Assembly: GCA_911728435.2 (NCBI GenBank)
Contig: OU452198.1
Coordinates: 40,825,902-40,889,901 of the forward strand
Source: Apoderus coryli
Taxonomy: Eukaryota; Arthropoda; Insecta; Coleoptera; Attelabidae
Direction of reading: 5' to 3'
Length of the DNA: 64,000 bases
The notes under the pieces are model-generated. The model worked only from the letters and a program-made list of their open reading frames with translations, was not told the DNA's origin and did no database searches. The translations under genes were made by a program, and so were the position numbers. This document shows positions 1 to 8,529 of the stretch, one piece after another; within the stretch, counting starts at the first letter, position 1, and each line of letters begins with the position of its first letter.

Positions 1-245
1 TCTATATTATTTCTTGAAGTAATCCATTTCGAAGAGGAGCAGTGTGTAATTTAGAGATAACTGAAACAACGTCAGCTCCACAAAATGTTCATATAAAGAT
101 ATGTTCAAAATATGGCAGGAAACCAAACATGTTTCGAGCCTCATTGGTCTCATCATCCAAGGTATATAAATCACCCTGTAAAAATTCAATGAAAAGGTTT
201 TGGCATGTTAAAAATTAAAAAATAGTGGTTAATACATTGAATATT

Positions 246-391
246 ATGGTAAATTACATTTTGTTTTTGTTTTCATAAATAATTCTTCGATTTGGTAGAA
301 AAAGAAAGCCTTTAAGTCTTTGTAATTAACACACAACTAAATCGAAGAATGATTTATAAAAAGAAAACAACAAAATGTTCTAATTTACCAT
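246..391. repeat. Short inverted repeat (MITE-like hairpin)
   Basis: Arms of about 50 bases at 246-293 and 339-391 are imperfect reverse complements: the left begins atggtaaatt and the right ends aatttaccat, and both contain the attcttcgattt block. The spacer is about 45 bases. No coding content. Probably a small non-autonomous DNA element, but no target duplication was established. Confidence 0.6.
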
Positions 392-1045
392 GTTTAAGTT
401 TTTAACAATTCATAACCTTGTCATTGGGGTGATTGTATATATTCTTTATTATTCATGGGCATTGCGAGAAAATTATAGAAAGAACATGCTAAACTGTATT
501 CTGATTTACAACCAATGGACATCGGAAGCTTTGCACGATTACGAAATCATTACGTTAATTATGGGTCAAAACTGATTTACGGAAGCCTATAACGTCACAT
601 GATGACAGCGTAATTCATGTTTTAGGCTTCTTTAAGTCTGGTTTATCTGTATTTTCTCATCTTTCTGTGTTCTTTCTATAATTTCGTCACATTTCCCAGG
701 AAGAATAAACAAGTTCATTAAAACTTTTGAGTAAAAATATTGAAGGTATATTCGTTAACAAACAACAAACGTTTTACTATAGTTATGCTCTAAGATTGAT
801 AATTTACAAAGTGTTTTGTTTTAGGAAAATAACTCACTATAGTAATTCTTATATATTATATATTACATAAAACAGACAAAAGGAAAGAAACTTGGTCAAC
901 AAATATTAAATCAATAATAGAAAACAGTAAAAATGCTGCTATTTTTGAAAATATGTAAATGTAAAACGCAAAGAAAAAATGTTGAAAAAACATAATCCCA
1001 GACGATACTGTGGACAAACATAATCCACAAATTTGTTACAGAATA
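392..1045. other. Unassigned AT-rich sequence
   Basis: No convincing coding frame, RNA gene or repeat structure is visible. A 61-codon plus-strand frame at 390-575 shows no recognisable motif and is probably chance. Confidence 0.5.
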
Positions 1046-1560
1046 TTATGTTTTTTTCCAAATTAATTTCGTCGCCTTCAAAGTAAGATCCTTCCGATGC
1101 AATACACTTATGCCAACGCTTTTTCTAATTTTCGAAACACTCTGAAAAGTATTGCCCTCGAATGGCCTACAATACCATCTACGATTTGGCTCCTCATAAC
1201 TCCTCAAACGATTCAAAGTTGTCTCCCGACAGGAGTTCATTTATTTTACTAAATAGCCAGAAGTCACCCGGTGGCAAATCAGATGAATACGGTCGTTATG
1301 GAATTTTTAGCGAAATGACCTCAAAGAACCAATGCAGGCAGTGTGAAGTGAAGCATTATCGTGGTGCAAAAACCAAGACAATTATGCCCTTTTAAGGCGA
1401 ATAGCTTCACACAAACGATGCGCAACACTCAAACAATACTCCTGCAATACAGTTTGGCCCGGCGAAAGTAGTAAGAAAACTTGACTTTTGAGCGATTTTG
1501 GCACGATTTTTTTGAGCTTAATTCACCTTTGTCTCATCAAGTCTCATCTCCAGTAATCAT
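1046..1560 (-). pseudogene. Mariner-family transposase relic (GVQW3-like)
   Basis: Read on the minus strand, several frames together give the C-terminal half of a mariner-type DDE transposase. A TGDET-like block (first catalytic Asp region) lies near 1540, a GQTVLQ-like stretch and LHHDNAS (second catalytic Asp) near 1380, an eroded block where the third Asp motif belongs near 1270, and the tail KKRWHKCIASEGSYFEGDEI at about 1062-1125. This tail is characteristic of the mariner group annotated as GVQW3-like in animals. Frameshifts and stops interrupt it repeatedly and the N-terminal half is missing or unrecognisable. It is a dead element; the motif order is seen, the family name is from recall. 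Confidence 0.75.
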
Positions 1561-1872
1561 AAGTTTCATCTTATCTTGGTAATTAAAAAGCATTTTTTCA
1601 CACTTGTTACTAACACGAATCTTTTGATTTGACTCTTTTTCACACCCAAATTCAAAAATTGATCCAAATGGAATGACATCAATGTCAACTAGGTCTCTAA
1701 ATATTATTTATCTTGATTTGCTTGACGTGTTTGTTCATCAGAAGCAGCAGAAATCTAATTCAGCAAACAAAATAAAATACAATTTCTTGGCGCAACAGAA
1801 TTCACAAAAACCAGCGTTCACTAGTGAATAAATGAATGGTGTTTTGTTTCGACGTAATTATTGGACTGTATG

Positions 1873-2537
1873 TATTGGGTCTGCCAGATAACTTTTTTTT
1901 TTTGCAAATGCTATAAAAGAAAAACTGCTGAATATTTTCTCAAATTTCTTTTTTTATTTGAAAGTACAATCCTTCCGGTTAATAATGACAAATAATTTCA
2001 TTAAAATGGCTGCCTCGGCTGGCCATGCAGTAGCCTACACGATCGGTCCAATGTTTAAGCACATTATCGATTGTGTGCAGCTGCATTTCACCAATGGCTT
2101 CACGAATATTGTCCTTTAAAGAAATGTTCAATTGTTGAGACCGACGGTGAATTGATGTTGATGGCGCTTCACGCACACTTTCTGCCAGAGCAGCAATATT
2201 CTCGGGTGTACGCACTGTTTTTGGCTTTTCACGCTTTGGTTTATCGATGAGGATGCCAGTTTCTTTCACTTTTTTCACGAGATAACGAACATACGGAGCT
2301 GACAGTGCTTCTCTTCTTCCAAAATCCGTACGCAATTTTCGCACACATTCTGCAACATTACCATGATTTTCAAAGTAATGTCGCAATATTTCCCAGCGTT
2401 GTTCAAACGTATACACAACCATATTCGTTCAGCGGAAGGATAAAACTAATTATCTGTCAAATCAGACATGAGCTAAGTGTTACCCTTCACGAAATAAGCA
2501 CTAGTTGAAAAAAAAACGTTAGATGGCGGACCCGATA
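1873..2537 (-). mobile_element. Internally deleted mariner-type element with TIRs
   Basis: The left end (1873) starts tattgggtctgccagataac, and the reverse complement of the right end (2537) starts tatcgggtccgccatctaac, so the termini are matching inverted repeats of roughly 25-30 bases running into poly-T/poly-A. Both ends abut TA, the usual mariner target. Inside is a single shortened transposase frame (1979-2422, minus). At about 665 bp it is half the size of a full element, consistent with a deletion derivative that could only move in trans. Confidence 0.85.
1979..2422 (-). pseudogene. Truncated DUF4817-type mariner transposase (147 aa)
   Basis: The frame opens MVVYTFEQRWEILRHYF, the helix-turn-helix start typical of DUF4817 mariner transposases. 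It continues through VRYLVKKVKETGILIDKPKR and an AALAESVREAPSTSIHRRSQ linker to about residue 100. It then jumps directly to the normal C-terminus (DNIREAIGEMQLHTIDNVLK, then WTDRVGYCMASRGSHFNEI). The whole DDE catalytic core that normally lies between, including the HFD-like and NDxxPLDY-like segments, is absent, yet the reading frame is preserved across the junction. The product would keep the DNA-binding half without catalysis. The start ATG at 2422 is the natural family start. Confidence 0.85.
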
Positions 2538-2539
2538 TA

Positions 2540-3161
2540 TGATTAAAATCACTTCTTGACTTGTTTTAATTATTTTATTTGCGATATAACAACTAAATGT
2601 GCGGTGCACGATGTGCATTGTTTGATAGTTTTTGTACAAGTGCTGAATATGACTTTTTGATATTTAGCGCAATGCTTAAATGCGGCGTTGCCACGTATTT
2701 CACAAATATATAATATAAGATACGAAAAGTAATGATGAACATAACAAATGGAATGACATGAAATTGAGATTCAATTTAAAAAGCTCGTTTATATGCACAC
2801 ACAGTAGTATAAACTATGACTACCTACTTCTAAGACATCTTCACCTCTCCGTGTGAAATAGGCGCCAGTGCGCCCTGTGGGTTTCAAATGATAATTTTCC
2901 CTGTCAACACTTCATTAAAAAGGGCAGATTTTAGATTGTATGAATGTCCCTCTTGAGTGACACGTCTTAATAATTATTATTATCTCTTTTAGATAAATTT
3001 TACTGTTTTAAATTATTTGGAACTGCGACTTTATTTTTGTTATTTATTTTATGTACTTTCACTCTAATCACAATTTTAAGACTGATAAAATATCAACATT
3101 TCGTTAAATTTGGTTTAAGCATAATTTTCTTATCGTGTCGTGGTGATGATTTCGAATTTAA
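2540..3161. other. Noncoding; distal part resembles a LINE A 3' region
   Basis: No coding frame. The last 40 bases (cgtgtcgtggtgatgatttcgaatttaa region, about 3133-3161) match the sequence just after the LINE A ORF at 18965-18990 (tattgtgtagtggttatgatttcaaattta), and the similarity resumes after the foldback element at 4383. This suggests an old LINE 3' end that was split by that insertion. Confidence 0.5.
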
Positions 3162-4373
3162 GGGTCGAGTCGACTTTAGAGACAGTGGAATCTTATGATT
3201 TTTTTATTATTAGAAAGACAGCATTTGAAATAGTACATTTAAAAAAAAAATCTGCGGTAAAACCATTATTAAAACCAAAAATCAAAATTTAATTCCCATA
3301 AAAATGGACTTTTTCACCTATTACATTCCTGGTAATTTTGTCACTTTTTCCATAAAGATTGAAGAAAAATATGATATTTTAACAATAGGTTATCTTCTAT
3401 AGTCATTTATATACCTAACTAATGCACCAATGTTTAATAAAACACATGAAACACATTTGCAATCTAAAAAAATAAAATAGTATGTAAAATGTAAACAGAA
3501 TTCTAAATTAGACTAACGAAGTGAAGTTTGGTGCGTAAAAAGTATTGGAGATTAGTAATGTTGCAATGTTGCCAGATTGTAATAATAAGTTACCATTACA
3601 TATATTTAAAAAAACAGACGTTGAATACGACTAACAGTATACGCACTTTCTGAATCATAACATCCTCGACCAACGCCCGTTATTGAGCGCCTCAGATCCG
3701 ATGACTTCCCCGTCTTATGCTCATCCTAAGCTAATACAACTGGATAATCATAAATAAATCACCACCGTTAAAACATAGACGTTGTATACGACTAACAGTA
3801 GGTATACGCACTTTCCGAATCATATCAGCCTCGACCATCGCCCGTTATTGAGCGCATCAGATCAGTGCTTTTCCCTTACCAATGACATTCCCCGTCTTTT
3901 GTTCATCCTCAACTACTTACCTACTTTGTTCTAAAATTATAAGTGGCAGCGTCGCGGTATGAAAGAACAGTACTAATTTAGTACGCAGCTAACTTCACTT
4001 CGATATCAAAAGAATTTAACCTATTACTAAAATTTAACAATTTGTTTATATTTTATATACTATTTTATTTTTAAGATTGCAAATTTGTTTTATGTGTTTT
4101 ATTAAATATTTATGCATTAATTAGGTAAATAAACGCCTATAGAATATAAATTGGTGTTAAAATAACATATTTTGATTCAATCTTTATGGAAAAAATGACA
4201 AAATTACTAGGCATATAAAAGGTGGAAAAGTGGATTTTTAAATTTTGATTTTTGGCATTAATAATGGTTTTACCGCAGATTTTTTTTTTTTGAAATGTAC
4301 TATTTGAAATGCTGTCTTTCTAATAAACACGAAGAAACCAGAAGATTCCACTGTCCCTAAAGTCGACTCGAGC
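3162..4373. mobile_element. Foldback/MULE-like element with long inverted arms
   Basis: Arms of about 380 bases (roughly 3162-3545 and 3990-4373) are diverged reverse complements. The left starts ggtcgagtcgactttag, and the reverse complement of the right end starts gctcgagtcgactttagg. Shared internal landmarks include gacagtggaatctt, the poly-A/ctgcggtaaaacc block and aaacacat near the inner ends. The element is flanked by cgaatttaa at 3153-3161 and 4374-4382, a 9-base direct repeat, the duplication size typical of Mutator-like and foldback elements. No transposase is present, so it is non-autonomous. The interior holds a two-copy tandem repeat. Confidence 0.8.
3612..3920 (+). repeat. Two-copy tandem repeat inside the foldback element
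   Basis: Two units offset by about 161 bases share acgttg(a/t)atacgactaaca, tatacgcactttc, cctcgacca, cgcccgttattgagcgc and tccccgtctt. They form the loop of the foldback element. Variable tandem loops are common in such elements. Confidence 0.75.
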
Positions 4374-4382
4374 CGAATTTAA

Positions 4383-4870
4383 TTTTATTTTGTTGTTTTT
4401 CTTTTTTTTTTTTTTTTTGTATTAATTATTGTTCAAATTAATTTTTTTAATCGCATGGGTTAGAATATCAAAATCAGTTTTATCTACTGCCTTCTAACCC
4501 TTTTTGTAGTTATATTTGGCTTCTTGTAATTATGATTGCGTTTGTTATTTTGTAATTATGATTGTGTTTGTTATTATGTTTACACGTTATCCATTGTAAT
4601 TTTTCTTGATATATGACTGAAATTTGGCAAAAATATACTACAAGATATGTCTAGGTGCTGATTAACTTTTCGGAAACATTGAACGTTTGCAAGGGGTTTA
4701 CAAAGGATTCAAATTTTTTAAAAATTGAAACTTATCCGAAATATTGGATAATTTTTAATTGGTTTAATAGAGTATAGCATAAAACATTAACCATAAAAAA
4801 ATTAAATCACATTGGCGTTCGAAAAGAGTGTAAAAAAGTGTTAAAAACTTAAAAAAAAAACATATATTCT
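4383..4870. other. AT-rich noncoding DNA after the foldback insertion
   Basis: The first 70 bases (poly-T-rich, ttgttgtttttctttttt...tgttcaaatta) parallel 18990-19060 downstream of the LINE A ORF. The remainder shows no coding or repeat signal I can assign. Confidence 0.45.
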
Positions 4871-4970
4871 AAACACAGCAGAAATATTGACTAGGCGTGG
4901 TGGTGTGGAACAAATTTCCAACAAAATGATCTATATATACTCGCATATACGTTAGAACCTTGTTTTAAAT

Positions 4971-5009
4971 GCCAGACATGTTTCGGACTACACGTCCATC
5001 ATCAGTGGC
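4971..5009 (-). ncRNA. Hammerhead-ribozyme-like motif, near-complete core
   Basis: On the minus strand the 39 nt read GCCA-CTGATGA-T-GGAC-GTGTA-GTCC-GAAAC-AT-GTC-TGGC. GCCA and TGGC can form stem I, CTGATGA and GAAA are the conserved core, GGAC/GTCC form stem II with loop GTGTA, and GTC is a classical cleavage triplet. Stem III would be minimal in a monomer, but the palindrome ACATGT allows an intermolecular stem III, as described for dimeric hammerheads of Penelope-like retroelements. One extra U sits between A9 and stem II. The host is probably a Penelope-like terminal fragment spanning about 4870-5189, but no Penelope RT is present. Confidence 0.6.
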
Positions 5010-5189
5010 TTAAGGAATTTTATACAGTATTGTCAGATGTGAGGGTCGTACTTCATACAAATGTTAAGAGAGAGTTTTACATTGATTTAAACGTTTATAC
5101 ACATCAATTTGTTGGAAATAAATTGAGTTTGTTAAATTAATAAATTATAGTTAAATGGTTGGACATTTGTCAATTATTTTTGTATATAT

Positions 5190-5973
5190 ATGGTATTAAG
5201 ACTACTGTACTCTAATATTAGTTTGATAAACTTTAAATTAAGAAAAAAATTGTGTGAATCTCTAGTACTATCAATAATAAACTACGCCAACATTTGCTAC
5301 TTCCCTTGCCTAGACAAGTTCACGCAAAATCGACTTCAAAAAATTCAAAATACGTGTTGTAGGTATGTTTTTGGTCTCAGGAAGTTTGATCGTGTTTCCT
5401 GCAAGATTAACGAACTGAAATGGTTGCGTATCGAAACAAGTGTTAAATACCATTACTCAGTTTTCATTTTTCGTCTTCTTGGTTCTTCTAATCCTCCATA
5501 TCTTCGAAATGAACTGCAATTCAGGCACAATTTGCATAATGTTAATATCAGAGATAGCACAAAATTATGTCTTCCGAGATTCCGTACCGCCATGTTTAAG
5601 AGATCTTTTAGTTATAATGCTTCAACTGTATATAACTCTGTGCCTAACGATTTCAAACATCTAAGTTTGTATGTTTTCCGTAGAAAATGTCGTGATTTTT
5701 TTCTTGCTTCGCAATAATACTAATTACTCTGGATTAGCTAATTTTGTCAATTTTTCAATGTAATTAAAATATAATTACGTGTTAACATTTAATTAATGCC
5801 TAAATTTCATTTGGTCAATTTTGTTATGTTATACAATAATATTTTTGTATTAAATTTTAGAATTTACTGTTTAATTTTTTCTAAGGTTGAGTTGAGTAGC
5901 ATTTATGCTAGACTTCGCCTTTATAAACACAATAATATGTAATATCGATGTAATATGTGTTTAATAAAGCCAC

Positions 5974-6005
<32 letters not shown>
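5190..6005 (+). mobile_element. LINE family A, 5'-truncated 3' end with (TTA)n tail
   Basis: The open frame 5190-5717 encodes the region C-terminal to reverse transcriptase in a CR1/Jockey-like non-LTR element: IINYANICYFPCLDKF, then RLQKIQNTC, YVFGLRKFD, KWLRIET, and a terminal RTAMFKRSFSYNAS...VPNDFKHL...FRRKCRDFF block ending at a natural stop. The catalytic RT half is absent, as expected from 5' truncation during target-primed reverse transcription. The 3' UTR carries an AATAAA signal near 5962 and ends in (TTA)n at 5976-6005. The same C-terminal pattern recurs at 18234, 22455 and 45405. Clade naming is approximate. Confidence 0.8.
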
Positions 6006-6479
6006 CATATCTCAGCTTTATCCACTGGTTTATTTCTTATCCACCCGGGAAACTATCCGGTTTCCAAAGGGTGGTTGGTTTTATGATAATATTTTGCGCA
6101 CTATATGAGAAGTTCCTAGAATTGCTGTTTTTTGAAGATCTAAAATGGAGTGTTTACCTGGTATTTCGTCTATGAATTTTTGGAGTGAGCAGGATACAGT
6201 GCCAGTAGCACCGAGGACCACGGGCAAGATTTTAGTTTTCGTGTTCCACATTCGCTTTATTTCTATCTCAAGATCCCTATATTTCATTATTTTCTCTGTT
6301 TCCTTCTTATTAATGTTCTTATCCGTTGGAATAGAAACGTCAATTATATAGCACATTTCGTTTGTTTTAATAATTATATCAGGTTTGTTACAGTGTATTG
6401 TTCTGTCCGTTATCACAGGTTGGTTCCAAAGAATTGTTGTTCGGCCACACTCTGAACTTGTGACGTCTTTAGGAGCGTG
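6006..6479 (-). mobile_element. R4/Dong-type LINE 3' fragment with RLE domain, in TAA repeats
   Basis: The minus-strand frame (stop at 6081; 111 codons from Met at 6416, open further upstream) carries TTILWNQPVITDRTI, NKPDIIIK, YIIDVSIPTDKNI, KYRDLEIEIKRMWN, ILPVVLGATGTVS and a final ILGTSHIVRKILS. This is the C-terminal restriction-like endonuclease region of R2/R4/Dong-type non-LTR elements; KPD and the downstream IDV are the expected catalytic surroundings. It has no visible disruption but is severely 5'-truncated. TTA repeats flank it at 5976-6005 and 6480-6523, meaning TAA repeats in its own orientation, matching the TAA target preference known for Dong elements. The left microsatellite is also the tail of the neighbouring LINE A. 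Confidence 0.8.

Positions 6480-6523
<44 letters not shown>
6480..6523. repeat. (TTA)n microsatellite
   Basis: About 14 uninterrupted TTA units. Together with the array at 5976-6005 it brackets the R4/Dong-type fragment and probably represents one original array split by that insertion. Confidence 0.95.
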
Positions 6524-6524
<1 letters not shown>

Positions 6525-7118
6525 TTTGTTTCGTGTTTTCTTCTTTTTCTCATTTTTTAAAAGTAATTAAATTAAAGTTTTACGATCTGCTAAGAGCCCA
6601 CAACAACAGTATAGCTGTTTGAAGGTATACAAATGAAATAGTCCTATTTCATTTGTGGAGTACAAGTCGGTTTATTCAAATCATACCATTTTATTTATAA
6701 AGCTAGATTGGTCCATCGACTGTTAAACCATACGCAAAGTTTTGTTGAGTTCGTGCCAACAGTTTTTGACATATATATTATGTCAATTTTTCTGCAAAAA
6801 ATAACACATGTAGTTGTTTAAGAAAACGCTTATTATATTTAATTAATCCTTGCAAGTCAAGATACCAAATTTTTGACACAGTTAAACAATCAGTCGTGTT
6901 TCCTAATTAGTTGTAGCATGAGCGTACATAGGCGTAGACAATTTTTAAATATGCAAATTAAAATACGTCAAAAAGTAATTTTTTTTATATGGGCCATATA
7001 TTTATTCTTAGACTATTTGAAAAACAGTTAAATTCAAGGCGAGGTTGAATAAGAATATTGTTTACCTATCCTCATTTGCCATGTAAATTTTTTACAAAAA
7101 ATGTGCCACGAAATTTGC
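6524..7118. other. Unassigned AT-rich sequence
   Basis: No coding frame or repeat structure recognised. A short self-complementary patch near 6630-6660 (gaaatagtcctatttcatttg) is the only local structure noted. Confidence 0.45.
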
Positions 7119-7375
7119 GGCTTAGCAGACAAAATTACTGGTTTTACCTACACAAGGGATTCTGTTTAATTTAGCAAGGCTTCAGTCTAAGTCAGTAGAA
7201 CCAGACTGAGGCATGAGTCGACAGATACTGACGAATAAGTCAATAAGAGCGAAACGAATTCGTCAGTATATGTCGACCCATGCCTTGGTCTGGTTCTACT
7301 GAATTAGACTGAAGCCCTGTTAAATTAAAAAAAAACCCTTGTGTAGGTAACACCAGTAAATTTGTCCGCTATGCC
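7119..7375. mobile_element. Palindromic MITE (diverged copy of the 17.2/31.3-kb family)
   Basis: The two halves are near-complete reverse complements. Left: cagacaaaattactggtttt, acctacacaagggatt, cagactgaggcatg, gtcgacagatactgacgaat. Right: attcgtcagtatatgtcgac, catgccttggtctgg, cccttgtgtaggtaacacc, aatttgtccgct. The terminal and sub-terminal motifs match the repeats at 17150-17557, 31199-31583 and 31723-32106. No coding capacity. Confidence 0.8.
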
Positions 7376-8110
7376 ACGAAATTATTTTTAACTTTATTTA
7401 ATTGTTTAGTTTATCCAATTCTGTTAAGATAATTTAGAAATGGAAAAGTACCGTTATCAAGTTGTTTTAGATTTATTTACAAATTATGGTATGTGTAAAC
7501 AAATTGTTTGGGAATTTTATTATAACCATAAAAACTTAGCTCGTATCATCCTGATCTTGGATGACGTTTATGAACTTAGTCAGCGGGAGAATGATTTTAA
7601 AGAGAGGTGGCTTAAGATGATTGATCTATTTTAGCCACAGTTCATTATTTTTTGATAAATTAATTTGATTTAATTGATTTCTTAATTAGCACCCGCTTAA
7701 AAATATTACATAAATAATTGAACAATTATATTTTTAACATCCAAATTGTACTAAATACTCATATCGGTTTTATTTTATAATTCAGCTGAAACAAGTTTAT
7801 TTGATTTCCTTAAAATAATATTATAAGGAAGTTTAATGAAGAATATAGAATGTTTAATTGAAACAAACTCTTGTTTAAAATAAAACTTTATCCTAATGCA
7901 TTAAAAATTAGCCACGTTTCTGTTTGTAAACAAAATTATTAAATCACAATTTCTGTGAAACAGTTAAGATATAATTTTGTTTTTCCCACACATATTTTGT
8001 ACAATGTGTAATTTATTATGTTAATAGTTGTACAACAGATATCTCAGTTGATTTGATTCACCTCACTTTGTCGTGCGTCGAAACTGTCATATTTAAAATA
8101 CCCATTACAA
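7376..8110. other. AT-rich interval, one unassigned small ORF
   Basis: A 64-codon plus-strand frame at 7440-7634 starts MEKYRYQVVLDLFTNYGMCK and ends at a stop. I recognise no domain, it has no neighbours to support it, and it may be chance. The rest is noncoding and AT-rich. Confidence 0.35.
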
Positions 8111-8504
8111 GTTTTTTAATAATCAACAATGGAAAAGTATTAGATAACTGTATCAGAATGAATACTCTGGGGCACGCTCCGTTGCACTTCCTTGGAAAAT
8201 TCAACCATAAAAGATCCAAAATCTGTTTGGAACTCAGTAAGCAAGGGCTACGTATTCGTACAGGATTTCTTACAGGACATTGTCGCCTTAGGAAATTAGG
8301 TCTAGAGGAGAGTGACGAATGCAGATTCTGTAGGGAGGAGGAAGGCACTAATGATCACCTATAGTATCAGAATGCGCAGCTATTAGAATCCAACGCAAGG
8401 AACACTAGGGGCAAGAAATCGTGCAAGATGGAGATGTGTTGTCCCTGAAACCAGCCAAGCTACTGGAGTTCATGATAGCTCTAGAACTTGATGGAGAGTT
8501 GTAA
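8110..8504 (+). pseudogene. LINE relic, C-terminus of an RNase-H-type non-LTR pol
   Basis: The frame through 8364 contains NTLGHAPLHFLGKFNHKRSK, LSKQGLRIRTGFLTGHCRLR, and KLGLEESDECRFCREEEGTN. This RTGFLTGHCRL...C..C...E...H pattern follows the RNase H domain at the C-terminus of I/Loa-type LINE polyproteins. A frameshift occurs near 8364. A second frame then supplies the expected end, DGDVLSLKPAKLLEFMIALE through LDGEL and a stop at 8504. It is therefore a short 3' relic, with RT and RNase H missing upstream. It differs from families A-D, which show no RNase H tail. Confidence 0.75.
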
Positions 8505-8529
8505 CTTGAGACACATATCAAATAACTCA

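Noticed and set aside
6145..6570. Plus-strand ORFs rich in Phe/Leu, including a poly-Leu run
   Set aside because: Antisense shadows of the R4/Dong-type endonuclease frame and translation of the TTA microsatellite.
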